Assembly (NCBI GenBank): GCA_029641185.1
Contig: JAPWGK010000037.1
Location: 1 to 64,000 of the forward strand
DNA from: Pseudofabraea citricarpa
Lineage: Eukaryota; Ascomycota; Leotiomycetes; Helotiales; Dermateaceae
DNA length: 64,000 nt
Direction: 5' to 3'
Position numbers and translations under genes: made by a program
Notes under the pieces: model-generated
Databases searched by the model: none
What the model was told of the DNA's origin: nothing
Seen by the model: only the letters and a program-made list of their open reading frames with translations
Part shown: positions 29,501 through 41,000 of the stretch, one piece after another
How the letters are laid out: every line of letters begins with the position of its first letter
How positions within the stretch are numbered: the first letter of the stretch is position 1

Positions 29501-31960
29501 TTATTTATTATAATAAATATCTTCTAGGAATAAAAAGTATACTTAGTAGAATCGAAATACTAAGTATAAGTACTTATAAATTATAAGAATCTTATTTAAT
29601 TTATAATTATAAAAAAACTAAACTAATAGTAGGTTTAATAATTAGAAACTTTTACTTAATATAATTTTAGAATTTTATATATTAAAGGATTAAAAAATAC
29701 TAAAGCTAATATATTTAGCTAAAAACTAGAATATCTAGAGAATAAAACATATAAATTATATACGATCTTATAATAAGATAATAATATACTAGTATATAAT
29801 ACTAGATAAGTTATAATAATAATATAACTAAAATAAGACTTATTTATAAAAGATATTTATAAGAGGTATAATAAAAATCTTATAATTAAGTAATAGGAAT
29901 AAGCTTTAAGGCTAAGATTCTTAAGAAATAATTAAAAGCTTTTTATATTCTAGGATAAAATTTATATTCTAATATATATATAAATAAGATTCGTATAATA
30001 ATAATATAAGTTACTCGCTTATAATTATTAGGAAGTAGCTAAAATAATATCTCGTTTTATAAGAATATATTATTTCCTAGGAATAAGAAAAATAATTAAA
30101 GATATAATATTAGATTATAATATATATATATAAAATAAAGTAACTTATTATATTTTATATAATCTTATAAAATTATCTAGTATTTTATCTTAGTTATAAA
30201 AGTCGATCGCTTTAAACTTTATAATAAAATTATTACTTTTAAAAAATTTAATTACTAAAATTAAATATAACTTAATAATTATAATTATAAATAAGCTTAT
30301 AAAATATACGTATATAATATTATTTTATAAAGCTAATAATACTAATAATATAATATAAGTATTCTTATAAGTAATTATTATAAATTATAAAATACTAAAA
30401 AAGATTATCTTAGATTAAGATAAGTTATTTATATCTAAGTTTTAGATAATATTAGTTATCTTATTAGAAGTAAAATATAAGTTATTTATAAGCTTTTATT
30501 TATAAATAAACAGATAAATAAAAAGAATTAATTAGATAATAGAAACGTATTTATAATATTATATTAGTTATAAGTAAAATAACTAAATATAATTATTATT
30601 ATTTATATAATATATATATAATAATATAAATATAAAAATTATAAGAGTTTTTTTATTTTATATTAATTATAAGTTTAATTTTATTATATACTAGATATTA
30701 TTAATTAATATAAGTTAATCCTAGGAAATAATTATTTAGATTAATTAGCTTAAGATATTATATAATAAGCTATAAGCGAATATTAAGTTTATTATCTAGA
30801 AGTTAGTAATATATTATATATCTATAAACTAGGAAAGTTATTAGTAATACTAAAAGCGTACTAATAATACTAAAAGGCGATAATCTTATATCTCGCTTTC
30901 TAGTATAATTAATAAGAGTATAAGTACGTTTAGCGAGCTTTTAGTAGTAAACGTAATATATTAAGCGTATTTAGTATAATTAGAAAACTATTATATATAG
31001 TCGATACTTTTTACTAAATCTTTAAGCGAGTCTTTTTTTTTTTTTAAATATTATTATTATTATTACTATTATTACTACTACTATTATTACTACTACTACT
31101 ACTACTACTACTACTTATATATTATTACGTATATTATATATAAGAACGAATTTATACGAATCGAACGAATATATTAATTATTTTTATATAGTATAATTAT
31201 TCGTATATATATATAAGTTGCGAAAAGGGAACTATATCAAAACACGAACGGGCCGACGTTATTCCGGTCACGTGACGCGGGCTAATACAGGTCCGACCCG
31301 GAGGGATATTCGACCGTCGGGGTAATAGTTACTCCGACGTCACGTGATATCCCTTCGGTGCGGTTAGCTAACCGGCACGGAATAACGTTATAGTTAGCTA
31401 GCCGGCACGAAATAACGTTGCGGAACGTATATTATAATTATAAGGCATAGTACTAACGGTACCAAACGCGACTAAAGCGCCCGCTAAACGTATCTTTCGC
31501 TCGGTAAGCGGAATAACGTTATTCCTAGTAATTCCCGGTTTACGGATATAATATAAAATATAATATAAGATTTACTCTTAAAAAAAAAAGAAAAATTTAC
31601 TTATTTTAATAAAATATTAGAATAAAAAAACTAAGTAATAAGTTAGATTATAAGAAATTAGGATTATTTATAATAAAGAAAATAATAGGATTAGTTAATT
31701 ATAAACTAAAGCTACTAAAAATAATAAATATTTATCTAGTTTTTTATATTTTATTACTTAAAATAATATCTCCTAGAATATTAAACGCTTTAATTATAAA
31801 AATCTAACTAATTAATCTAAATACTAAGTATAAAATTAAGAGAATCTTAGATTATTAGTACTAATATAATAAGATTAAGTATTTAATTAAATAAAAGAAT
31901 TACTTATATTCTAAAAATATATAAGAGTCTAAAAGGAATCTTAAGTATTATTAGCTACTT
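26552..31960 (+). pseudogene. RIP-inactivated gag-pol of family A (3' part after the B1 insertion)
   Basis: This continues the gag that starts at about 19940 and is cut at 20210. The protease motif is at 27947-27955 (Asp, then a Leu codon derivable from Ser, then Gly). Reverse transcriptase lies at about 28420-29000 with its catalytic motif at 28925-28936, now Y-L-D-N. An RNase H-like segment follows at about 29355-29540. The integrase core is at about 30196-30540, with recognisable Asp and Glu positions of the DDE triad region. The TIR element 30820-31547 interrupts the integrase C-terminal part. A chromodomain-like stretch follows at about 31823-31940, with the E-x-E-x-E-x-I-L pattern and a W-K-x-Y/P core. 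Sequence from about 31990 to 32633 shows no coding signal and is probably the 3' untranslated part. Confidence 0.82.
30820..31547 (+). mobile_element. Non-autonomous TIR (MITE-like) element, copy 2
   Basis: It is 728 bp, homologous along its whole length to 4010-4692 and in the same orientation. The left TIR is RIP-altered (ATCTATAAACTAGGAA); the right TIR (TTCCCGGTTTACGGAT) is intact. The left half (30820 to about 31200) has lost nearly all CpA/TpG, while the right half (about 31205-31547) keeps them, with both TCACGTGA sites (31268-31275, 31340-31347). Compared with copy 1 it has an about 30-bp tandem duplication of the CGGTTAGCTAACCG/ataacgtta segment (31361-31420) and a longer TAC-type triplet tract (31050-31120). 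It is inserted in the family-A integrase C-terminal region. Confidence 0.8.
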
Positions 31961-32633
31961 AATAAGTTTTATTACTAAAACCTAGGTTTATCTAGAAAAA
32001 ATCTAAAAGATTAAAATTAAATAATATAATTATTAGTATAAAGTCGATCTAAAAGTTAAGAAAGAGATTAAAGTTATTTAAGCTAATAAGTATAACTTAG
32101 AGAAAATCTAAGGTAATATATTTTACTTTTTTTATAATATTAAGCTTTTCTAGAAACTAAAAACTATAATAAAATATTATTATAATATAAATATAAAAAG
32201 TAAAATATTACTTATTAAGTTAAAATAATTTTATTTATTACTCGATTAAGTAAAAGAAAAGCTATTATTATTCGCTTTAAATAAAATAATACTTAGATTT
32301 TAATTTTTTTTTATTATATTTTAGCTTTATTTACTTAGTATAAGAAAGGCTAGAGATATTATATTTTATTAAACTATTAGCTTATATATACTTAGTATAC
32401 TAAGAAAAGCTAATAAAAATATAATATTTTATTTATTTCTTTTTATAATAAGAGTAAGATATTATATTAAGAATAATATTAAAGTTTTTTATTTAAGAGT
32501 ATAAGTTTAATTAATTCTTAGTTTTCTTTAAATATATAAGTAATATAATAAGAAAAAAAGATTATAACCTAATATTAATATTTCTTATTTTAGCTTTTTA
32601 GCTTAGGGATATATTAAGCTAAATAAAAAGTAA

Positions 32634-32982
32634 TATTATAAATATTATATTATATAATAGCTTATAACCTAAGGCTTAATATAATAAGTATATATAAAGA
32701 ATTATAAGTAGAAGTTATATAATAAATATTATATAATTAAATTAATAAGATTATTAGGATTATTATATTAATCTAAAAGATCTAGATAATCTATAAAATA
32801 TAAAAGTTTATATAAGTAGATAAGTTTTTTTAAATTATAAAGCTTTATACTTAACTTAAAATAATATTCTTTTATACTAATAATTAATCTACTAATACTT
32901 AAGAGCTTCTTATAATATACTTACTTTTACTTATTTCTTAGATAACTAAAGTAATTTATTAAAAGTTATTTAAGCTATTATA
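32634..32982 (+). repeat. 3' LTR, family A
   Basis: 349-bp direct repeat of 19587-19935, ending AGCTATTATA. The following 5-mer atata pairs with acgta before the 5' LTR as a RIP-decayed target duplication. Confidence 0.9.
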
Positions 32983-35900
32983 ATATATTTAATATAATAT
33001 TATTTTTAAGCTCTTAATAGCTAGCTCTTTTAGCCTTAGACTAATATATTATATAATATAATATTAGATTAATAAAAAACTAGAACTTAAATAATAAGTT
33101 ATTAATCTTAAGCTTAGGGTTTTATAATATAATAGGTAAGTCTAATTTATTTATTTAACTTAAGATAATAACTAATATTAAATCTATTAACTAGTTTATA
33201 TATATATATAAAAGTAGCCTAATTTATAATAAGTTATTATAAATTACTTAAGTACTTAAAAATACTTTTAAGTTATAATATAATTAGTCTTAGATTAATA
33301 TAATAAACCTAAAATAAATTAAAAGTATTATATAAAGTTATATAAAATAAGTTATATCTAATTATAAGCGAATATTAAGTCGACTAAATTAAACTAAGCT
33401 TCTTATTACTCCTAGTACTCTTATATATAACTAATATTCGACCTTCTTATTATTATTAGTAAGTTTTTTAATTTCTCTTATATTTATTTTAATTTAAATA
33501 ATAAATATAAAAGTTATTAATAAAATACTTTTAACTTCCTTTTTATATTATAATATCTTATTAATATTTATAGCTTCTAATAGCTAGGGTAAACTATTAG
33601 AAAATCTAATTATTATTAATTTTAATTTTAAAATCTTTAAAGATATATTAATAAATTCTTTTAAGTTAAATATTAGCTTTAATAAAGAATAATATTAAAT
33701 TATATATTAGATATTAGGTAATATAAATATAAAGGTTAAATTAAATAATTATTAGTATATAATCGTCTTCTTAGTCTAAAGAACTAATTAATTAGATATT
33801 AAACTTAATATTTATCTTAAGGTAATAGTTATTAAGTTATCTTAAGATTCCTTACTTATATTATTACTAAAAATATATTATATATACCTAGTAGTAATAA
33901 TATATAATTAGAAACAAAAATAATTTATTAATAATAATAATAACTCTTTTAACTTAAATATTAAATTATATAATAAGTTAGCTAATAAATTAAATAAGTT
34001 AGATAATAAGTTAGCTAATAAGTTAAGTAAATTAAATAATAAACTAGATAAAAAGTTAATTAATAAGTTAGCTAATAAATTAGGTAAGTTAAATAATAAG
34101 TTAGCTAATAAATTAGGTAAATTAAATAATAAACTAGATAATAAATTAATTAATAAGTTAGCTAATAAGTTAGCTAATAAATTAGCTAATAAGTTAGATA
34201 AGTTAAATAATAAACTAAACGATAATAAACTAGATAATAAATTAGCTAATAAGTTAAATAAATTAGCTAATAAGTTAGGTAAATTAGATAATAAATTAGA
34301 TAATAATAAACTAGATAATAAGTTAGCTAATAAGTTAGATAAGTTAGCTAATAAGTTAAATATATTAGATAATAAATTATATAATAATAAACTAGATAAT
34401 AAGTTAGCTAATAAGTTAGATAAATTAACTAATATATTAGATAATAATAAATTAGATAATAAATTAGCTAATAAGTTAAGTAAGTTATCTAGTAAATTAA
34501 GTAAATTAAATAATAAACTAGATAATAATAAACTAGATAATAAGTTAGCTAATAAGCTAAGAAAGTTAAATAAAAAGTTAATTAATAAGTTAGCTAATAA
34601 GTTAGATAATAATCTAGATAATAAGTTAGCTAGTAAGTTAGCTAATAAATTAGATAATAATCTAAGTAATAGCTTAGATAAGTAGCTAAATAAAAAATTA
34701 AATAATATATTACCTATTAAATTAGGTTATATTAATAAGTAGCCTAAAGATATTACTTTTATTACTAGTATAATATTACTAAGTAAGCTTATAAATAAAG
34801 TTATATAAGATCTAATTATAAGCTTTAATCCTAAGAAGTAAGTTAATATTATTTTATTATATAAATAATTTAGTTAATTAACTAATATATAATATTAGTT
34901 TTATTAATATAAAAAATCTTCCTAAGATTAAGTACTTTTTTTTAGAAGAATAATATAAATATTATAAATTCTTTTTTTATAACCTAATAAAATTCTTAAC
35001 TTCTATTAGTTATATTATTATTCTTTTTAGTTATAATCTAGATTATTACTTATAATCTTATTAAGCGTATATAACTTAGTAGCTATTTAAATAATAAATA
35101 TATAATATATTTAAAAGTATCTTAGCTAATAAAACTAATATTAGTAAGATTATAAAAATCTTAAGTTATAATTAGGTCTAATATAAATTAATAGCTACTT
35201 AGATAGATTTTAATAAATTCTTAAGAGGATATTACTCCTAGAAGTATTTACCTAGATTAATAAAAGAGTAATCTTAGAATAAAGATATTATTTATTTTTC
35301 CTAGGAATATTAGAAAATATAATATCTTTATATTAAGTTTTCTCTAAGTATAAACTTAATCTCTAGATTATATATTATATTTATCCTAATAATTATACCT
35401 TTAAAGCTTATTTTATAATAGAAATAAGAGTTTATATTAATATTCTAAAGCCTAAAAAACTCGAAAGTTATTAAAAGAAATATTTATAAGTATCTAAAAT
35501 TATATATTAAGTATTATAAGTAGCTAAAGGATTCTTAGTACTTATATTATTCTAGGGAGTACTTAGCTAATAATAAAGCTAATAAGAAAAAGTATAATTA
35601 TTATAAATTTATATTTATTAGTATATTAAATAAAACCTTATCTAATAAAATAAAAGGAAACGATTTTATTTATATTATAAATTATAAAATATATCCTTAG
35701 TTAATTATATTTTAAGATAAATTTTATAAAATCTAAAACCCGAGTATTATTTTATATTAATATTTCCTCTTATAAATAAAATACTTATATTTTAATAAAG
35801 ATATTTTAGAGCTTTTATTATTTATTCTTCTTTTTATAATACTTATTATTAGAGGAATTAATAACTTTCTTCTAATAATAAAAATACTTAAGAGAAAGAA

Positions 35901-37230
35901 TTAGAATTATAAGATTAATAATACTACTAAATCCCTCTAGTATAATATATTAGAGAGTATTTAAGCTTTAAATATAATATACTAAGCGATTCTTAAGAAA
36001 GACGAATTATATAATTAGAGAGTAAAAGACTAGCTAAATATATATAAAGTATTATATTCTCTTAAGCTTTTTATAACTCTTAGTTTAATTATACTAAGTT
36101 AATAATCTATTAATTTATAATTTAATAAGTAACTTATTAAACTATTATTTTTATATATTAATAATATTATAATAATAATCGATTATATATATATATAATC
36201 GATCTAAGATTTTATTAATATTATATAAAAAGAGATAAATATAATATATAATATAATTATAATAAGATAAATATATATTAGAAGAAAAAGCTTATAATTA
36301 GTCTAGAATATTAAAAGTCTTAATAAATTTATATTATTTTATTATATATATTATTATATAAGCTTTCTTACTTATATAATCTTTTTTATTATTAGCTAAT
36401 ATAAATTAGATAATAATCTTAATCTAAATAATAAGCTAGTTATAATATATAATTTATATAATACTATTAGCTAAGATATTATTAATAATACCTAGTATAA
36501 TTATTTCTTATAAAGCTTACTAGTTAGTAGTTATAAAATAAAAAAGCTTATAAGATTTATTTAAGAGATAATAAACGAAAATCCTAATATAAAAATATTA
36601 ATTACTTATATTTCGCTTATAAGTATTATAATTATACGATTAATAAATTATTATTTTAAGTTATAATTAGATATAATAACTAATATATTATATAATAATT
36701 AGGTAATTCTCTAATTATTTCTAGATCTTAGGATAATAATCTTAAGTTTTTAATTAAGTAATAATACTTATATAAGACTTATTCGTTTTTTTAATTTATA
36801 AGAGTTTAATAATATTTTTAAAGAATTTATTATAATAGCTATAAAAATCCTAATTACTAATATTAATCTTATTAGTATAAGTTATAATATCTAAATAATA
36901 AATTATATTATTATATTCGAGTTATTATAAATATTTAATAAGTATAAATAAATCTTAGGATATAAATTCTAAAATAATTAAACTAAAAAAGTATTTATAA
37001 TTAAGTTTATTTTAATAAATAATAATATTAAGTATTATATCTAATAAAGTTTTTAGCTATAATAAGAGGTTACTAAAATCTTATATTAGGTTATTACTAG
37101 TAAGATAAAAGCCTAATAATTAAAGGATTAAGAAGCGAATAAATTAAATAAAAAAGTAAACGAGTTAAGTAAGCTAAATAAAAGAGAAATATATAAGATT
37201 TAAATCTTATATTTTTTCTTTTTTTTCTTT
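32983..37230 (+). other. RIP-decayed coding-like DNA, unassigned
   Basis: No element of family A or B is seen here. Parts read as long plus-strand frames if TAA/TAG are taken as former Gln/Trp codons, for example about 35455-35760, which has a mixed, protein-like composition rich in Lys, Tyr and Asn. The first part contains the leucine-rich repeat frame described separately (33924-34682). I recognise no domain. It could be an unclassified transposon, a duplicated host gene or a mix. A perfect 26-bp AT palindrome lies at 36178-36203. Confidence 0.5.
33924..34682 (+). pseudogene. 253-codon open frame of Lys-Leu-(Ala/Asp)-Asn repeats
   Basis: Checked codon by codon, the frame with codons starting at positions divisible by three is open from after a TAA at 33921 to a TAG at 34683. 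After an Asn-rich start it consists of degenerate units such as K-L-A-N-K-L-D-N and K-L-D-K-L. Leucines are spaced mostly 4,3 with some 4,4,3, which is the pattern of a coiled coil. It lacks Gln and Trp, so RIP could not easily create stops, which explains why it stays open while its flanks do not. Flanking sequence in the same frame continues with TAA/TAG that are explicable as former Gln/Trp codons, so this is probably the middle of a longer decayed protein. No NTG start exists. The family is unknown. Confidence 0.55.
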
Positions 37231-37671
37231 TTTATTAGATTATATAAGTATTTATAAGAGTTAATTATTTATTAGATTATATAAGTATTTATAAGAGTTA
37301 ATTATTTATTAGATTATATAAGTATTTATAAGGATTAGTTATTTATTAGATTATATAAGTATTTATAAGAGTTAGCTATTTATTAGATTATATAAGTATT
37401 TATAAGAGTTAATTATTTATTAGATTATATAAGTATTTATAAGAGTTAATTATTTATTAGATTATATAAGTATTTATAAGAGTTAGCTATTTATTAGATT
37501 ATATAAGTATTTATAAGAGTTAATTATTTATTAGATTATATAAGAATTATATCTAAGTTAATTACTTATTAGATTATATAAAAAATATATCTAAGTTAAT
37601 TACTTATTAGATTATATAAGAATTATATCTAAGTTAATTATTTATTAGATTATATAAAAAGTATATCTAAG
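37231..37671. repeat. Minisatellite, 37/38-bp units, left part
   Basis: About eight 37-bp units (AGTTAATTATTTATTAGATT then ATATAAGTATTTATAAG) are followed by about four 38-bp units in which the variable part becomes AATTATATCTA. The array is cut at 37671 by family-B copy B2 and resumes at 44011. Units are near-identical apart from A/G and C/T changes. Confidence 0.85.
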
Positions 37672-38018
37672 TATTACGATTCTTATATAAGTTACTTAAG
37701 ATATATATTATATACTTATTTCTCTTATATATATTTTACTTATCTTATATTATAATTTATTAACCTAGATTATATAACTAGAAATTTACTAAGTAAGATA
37801 AATTATATATAACTTATCTTATATATTTACTTACCTAAGAATATATATAATAGAGAATACTTAGAAAGTAAATATTAGTATAATAAAAAGAATTACTTAT
37901 AACTAGCTTCTTATATTTTCTTTTTTTTTCTTTTTTTTTTTCTTCTTATATTTAGATCTTTTATTATTAATTAATTATATTAATCTTTTATTTATTTTAT
38001 ATTTTATATATTATAATA
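37672..38018 (+). repeat. 5' LTR, family B copy B2
   Basis: 347 bp, same length and ends as the other family-B LTRs. The stretch just after it (TTATTTAAGTATTATCC) corresponds to the likely primer-binding region seen after the B1 LTR. Confidence 0.9.
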
Positions 38019-38099
38019 TTATTTAAGTATTATCCTTTTATTTTTATCCTAATAAAAATAATAAAAATATATATAAACTTATAAAACTTTTATATTTTA

Positions 38100-41000
38100 T
38101 TATATAAAAATCTAGATTTCTAGATTTACTAAAAGTTATAATAATATATAATAAACTAAAACTCCTAGAACCTAAAATATATATAATAATATATTATTAT
38201 ACTAGATATTTATTAGTTATAATAAGAGAATAAATAAAAATTATATCTAAGATATTAGAATATAAATCTTAGAATTAAAACTTTTAATACTTAGAAGTAT
38301 AAATAAATCTTTAACTTATAATTAAGAAAGATAATAAGAAGAAAGAATTAGATAATAAGATATTTACTTTTATATTAATTAAAACTAGAAAAAAACTTAT
38401 AAAAATAATTATAAGAATAATTAAATAACTTAGAAAAATTAAATATATTATTTTAAGATATATATATCCTTAATTTTTAATACTTATAATAAAAGAAAAT
38501 AAAAACGTAAAAAAGCTCTAGGAAGTTAAGAGTATAAAAGAAATTATCTTAATAAAATAAGAAAAATATAAATATTCTCTTAGATTATTTAATAACTTTT
38601 ATAAGAAATATAAGTATATATAATAAGAATAAGATTAGCTTATATAAGAAGTCTATAATATTATAGGAAACTTATATAAGAGACTAATAAAAAAAGACTA
38701 ATAGATTATAAAATTAAAATAAAAGAATACTAGATTAATTAATAAAAATAATTAATTAAATAAGATAATAAGCGCGAATACTTATAATATTTAGTATATC
38801 TAGGAAATACTTAAGAATAAGAAATAAATTATTTAGCTAATAAGAAATTAAAGTATAATCTTAAACGCTTATAAGAATATATAAGAAGATAAAAACTAAT
38901 CGTATAAAAGTAATAAGCTTCTAAATTTATTTATCTTTTTTTTAGGAATATATAAGGAATTTAAGAATTAAAAGTATATAATTAAAAATAAACTTAAGAT
39001 TAATTAAGATTATTTTATAAGTAAAACTAATCGTATTAGTTATATAAGTAATAAAATATCTAGAGATATAATTAATTATATCTAAATTAGATTATATTAA
39101 TTCTTTCTAAATAAATTTAATATTATAAATAAGATCTTATATAAACTTAAACTTATTTATAATAACTTAGATAAAAGAGAAATTATTCTCTTAAAAGTTA
39201 AGAAATTTTATTAAAATAATAATCTTTTTCTAATTTTTTTTATTAAATTTAATAAACTTATAAGAAAACTTAGATAAAATAAACGATCTTAACTAAATAA
39301 ATTTAATATAAAAGTAAATAAAAAACTTTAAGATTTTAGAGTTATACTTTTAGATAAACTTAATTATAAGAATATAATTATAAGATATAAGAGAGTAAAT
39401 TAAAAGGTTTAAGAAAATAAGAAAATCTAGAAAAAATTAACTTAATTTATAATAAATATTTTTAAGAGATTTTTTATTTTAGGTAAACCTAATAATAAAA
39501 AAAAGTCGATTAATTTTATTTTTAAGATAATTAAACTAAGATTCTTTAAAAAGAAGAAATAAAAATTATTAAAAGAAGAAGTTTACTTTTATTATTATAA
39601 GTAAAAATATAAAACTAAGAATTATTTATATAAAAAAGCTATTAAGATTATTATAATAAAATCCTTAAAAAAGACTATTAAGTTAAAAAATAAAAAGCTT
39701 TAAGAGAAGTTATATCTTAAGATATAAAAGAAGAAATTCTTCTAAAAATTAATATTATTAGATTATTTCTAGGACTAAAAAATAATATCCCTTTTATATT
39801 ATAATATAAGATAAGAAAAATAAAAATATTTTCTTTTATACTAATTAATACTAGATATCTTAGTAGAAATTTTATAGACGAATCTTTTATATAATAAATA
39901 TCTTAAATTAAATAAATTAAACTAATAAAATTATAATATCTAAAATCTTTTATTAGATTTAATAATAAAAAAATATCTTCTATTAAATATAAAATTTTAG
40001 TTAACTTTAAAATTAATTAGAAATAAGAACTATTAAGTTTTTTCTAGGTTATAAAACTTAAAAGATATAATATAATACTTAAGAAAATATAAATATTTTT
40101 ATAAAATATATTACTAGATATAATAAAAAATAAAATTATATTTAATATAAGAGACTCTAAAAAACTACTAAAAATTTAAATATTAAGTCTTATTTTTTCT
40201 TATATAAATAAGAAAAAAGATTTATATATTTATAAAAAAATAATTAAGATTATTAAGATCTTAAAAAGAAATAAAATAAAAGAACTTTCTAATAAGTTAT
40301 TTATAGCTTTAAAAATCTTTAAAAATAAAAAAAAGTTAATTAAGAAAAAGATTACTAAGAGTTCTAAAGAAAGAAAGAATAAATATAAAAAAGAGTTAAA
40401 ATCTAAACGTATAAAAGAAAAAGCTATATAAAAAATTAAAGAAATAAGATAAAAGGCTAAGTAAGAAAAAGTAAACTTACTAAAATAAAAACCTTTATAT
40501 ATTAATACTCTTAGATTTAAAAAAAAGATAAAATAAAAAAGAATAATAATATTTATTATTTTTCTAAAGAATATTATTAAATAATAATAAAGAAATACTA
40601 AAAAAGAAATTAATATTAAGAAATATTTCTTAAAAGAATTATAAGACTTAATTAAAATATTCTTAAAGAAAGCTATAAACTAGTTATTATTATATAAGAG
40701 CTATAATTATTATATTAAACTTATAAGAGAAATAAATCTTAGATATATTTTTTTATATAAAATATCTTAAAAGAAACTCGAACTTATTAGAGCTTATATT
40801 AAAGAATAATTAATAAAAGGCTTTATTAATATAAGTAAGATATCTTACTTATTATTAATTCTTTTTATATAAAAGCCTAAAAAAAGATTAAGATTTTATA
40901 TTAATTATAAAAAGCTAAATATAATTATAAAAAAAATAAATTCCTTTTATCTTTAATAAATAAGACTTTAGTAAAAATAAGAAAAACTAAGTTTTTATTA

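Larger units (their letters stand above)
19587..32982 (+). mobile_element. Complete Ty3/gypsy chromovirus, family A, with two nested insertions
   Basis: Two direct 349-bp LTRs (19587-19935, 32634-32982) bound the element. The flanking 5-mers are acgta (19582-19586) and atata (32983-32987), a target duplication whose two differences are both RIP-type (C-to-T and G-to-A). The domain order is gag, protease, reverse transcriptase, RNase H, integrase, chromodomain, i.e. Ty3/gypsy. Removing the nested family-B element (20211-26546) and the TIR element (30820-31547) leaves about 6.3 kb, a normal length for this class. All frames are broken by RIP, so it is not autonomous. It must predate both insertions. 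Confidence 0.9.

Noticed and set aside
37231..37671. CRISPR-like array
   Set aside because: Repeats are directly adjacent with no unique spacers and lie in a eukaryotic genome; it is a minisatellite.
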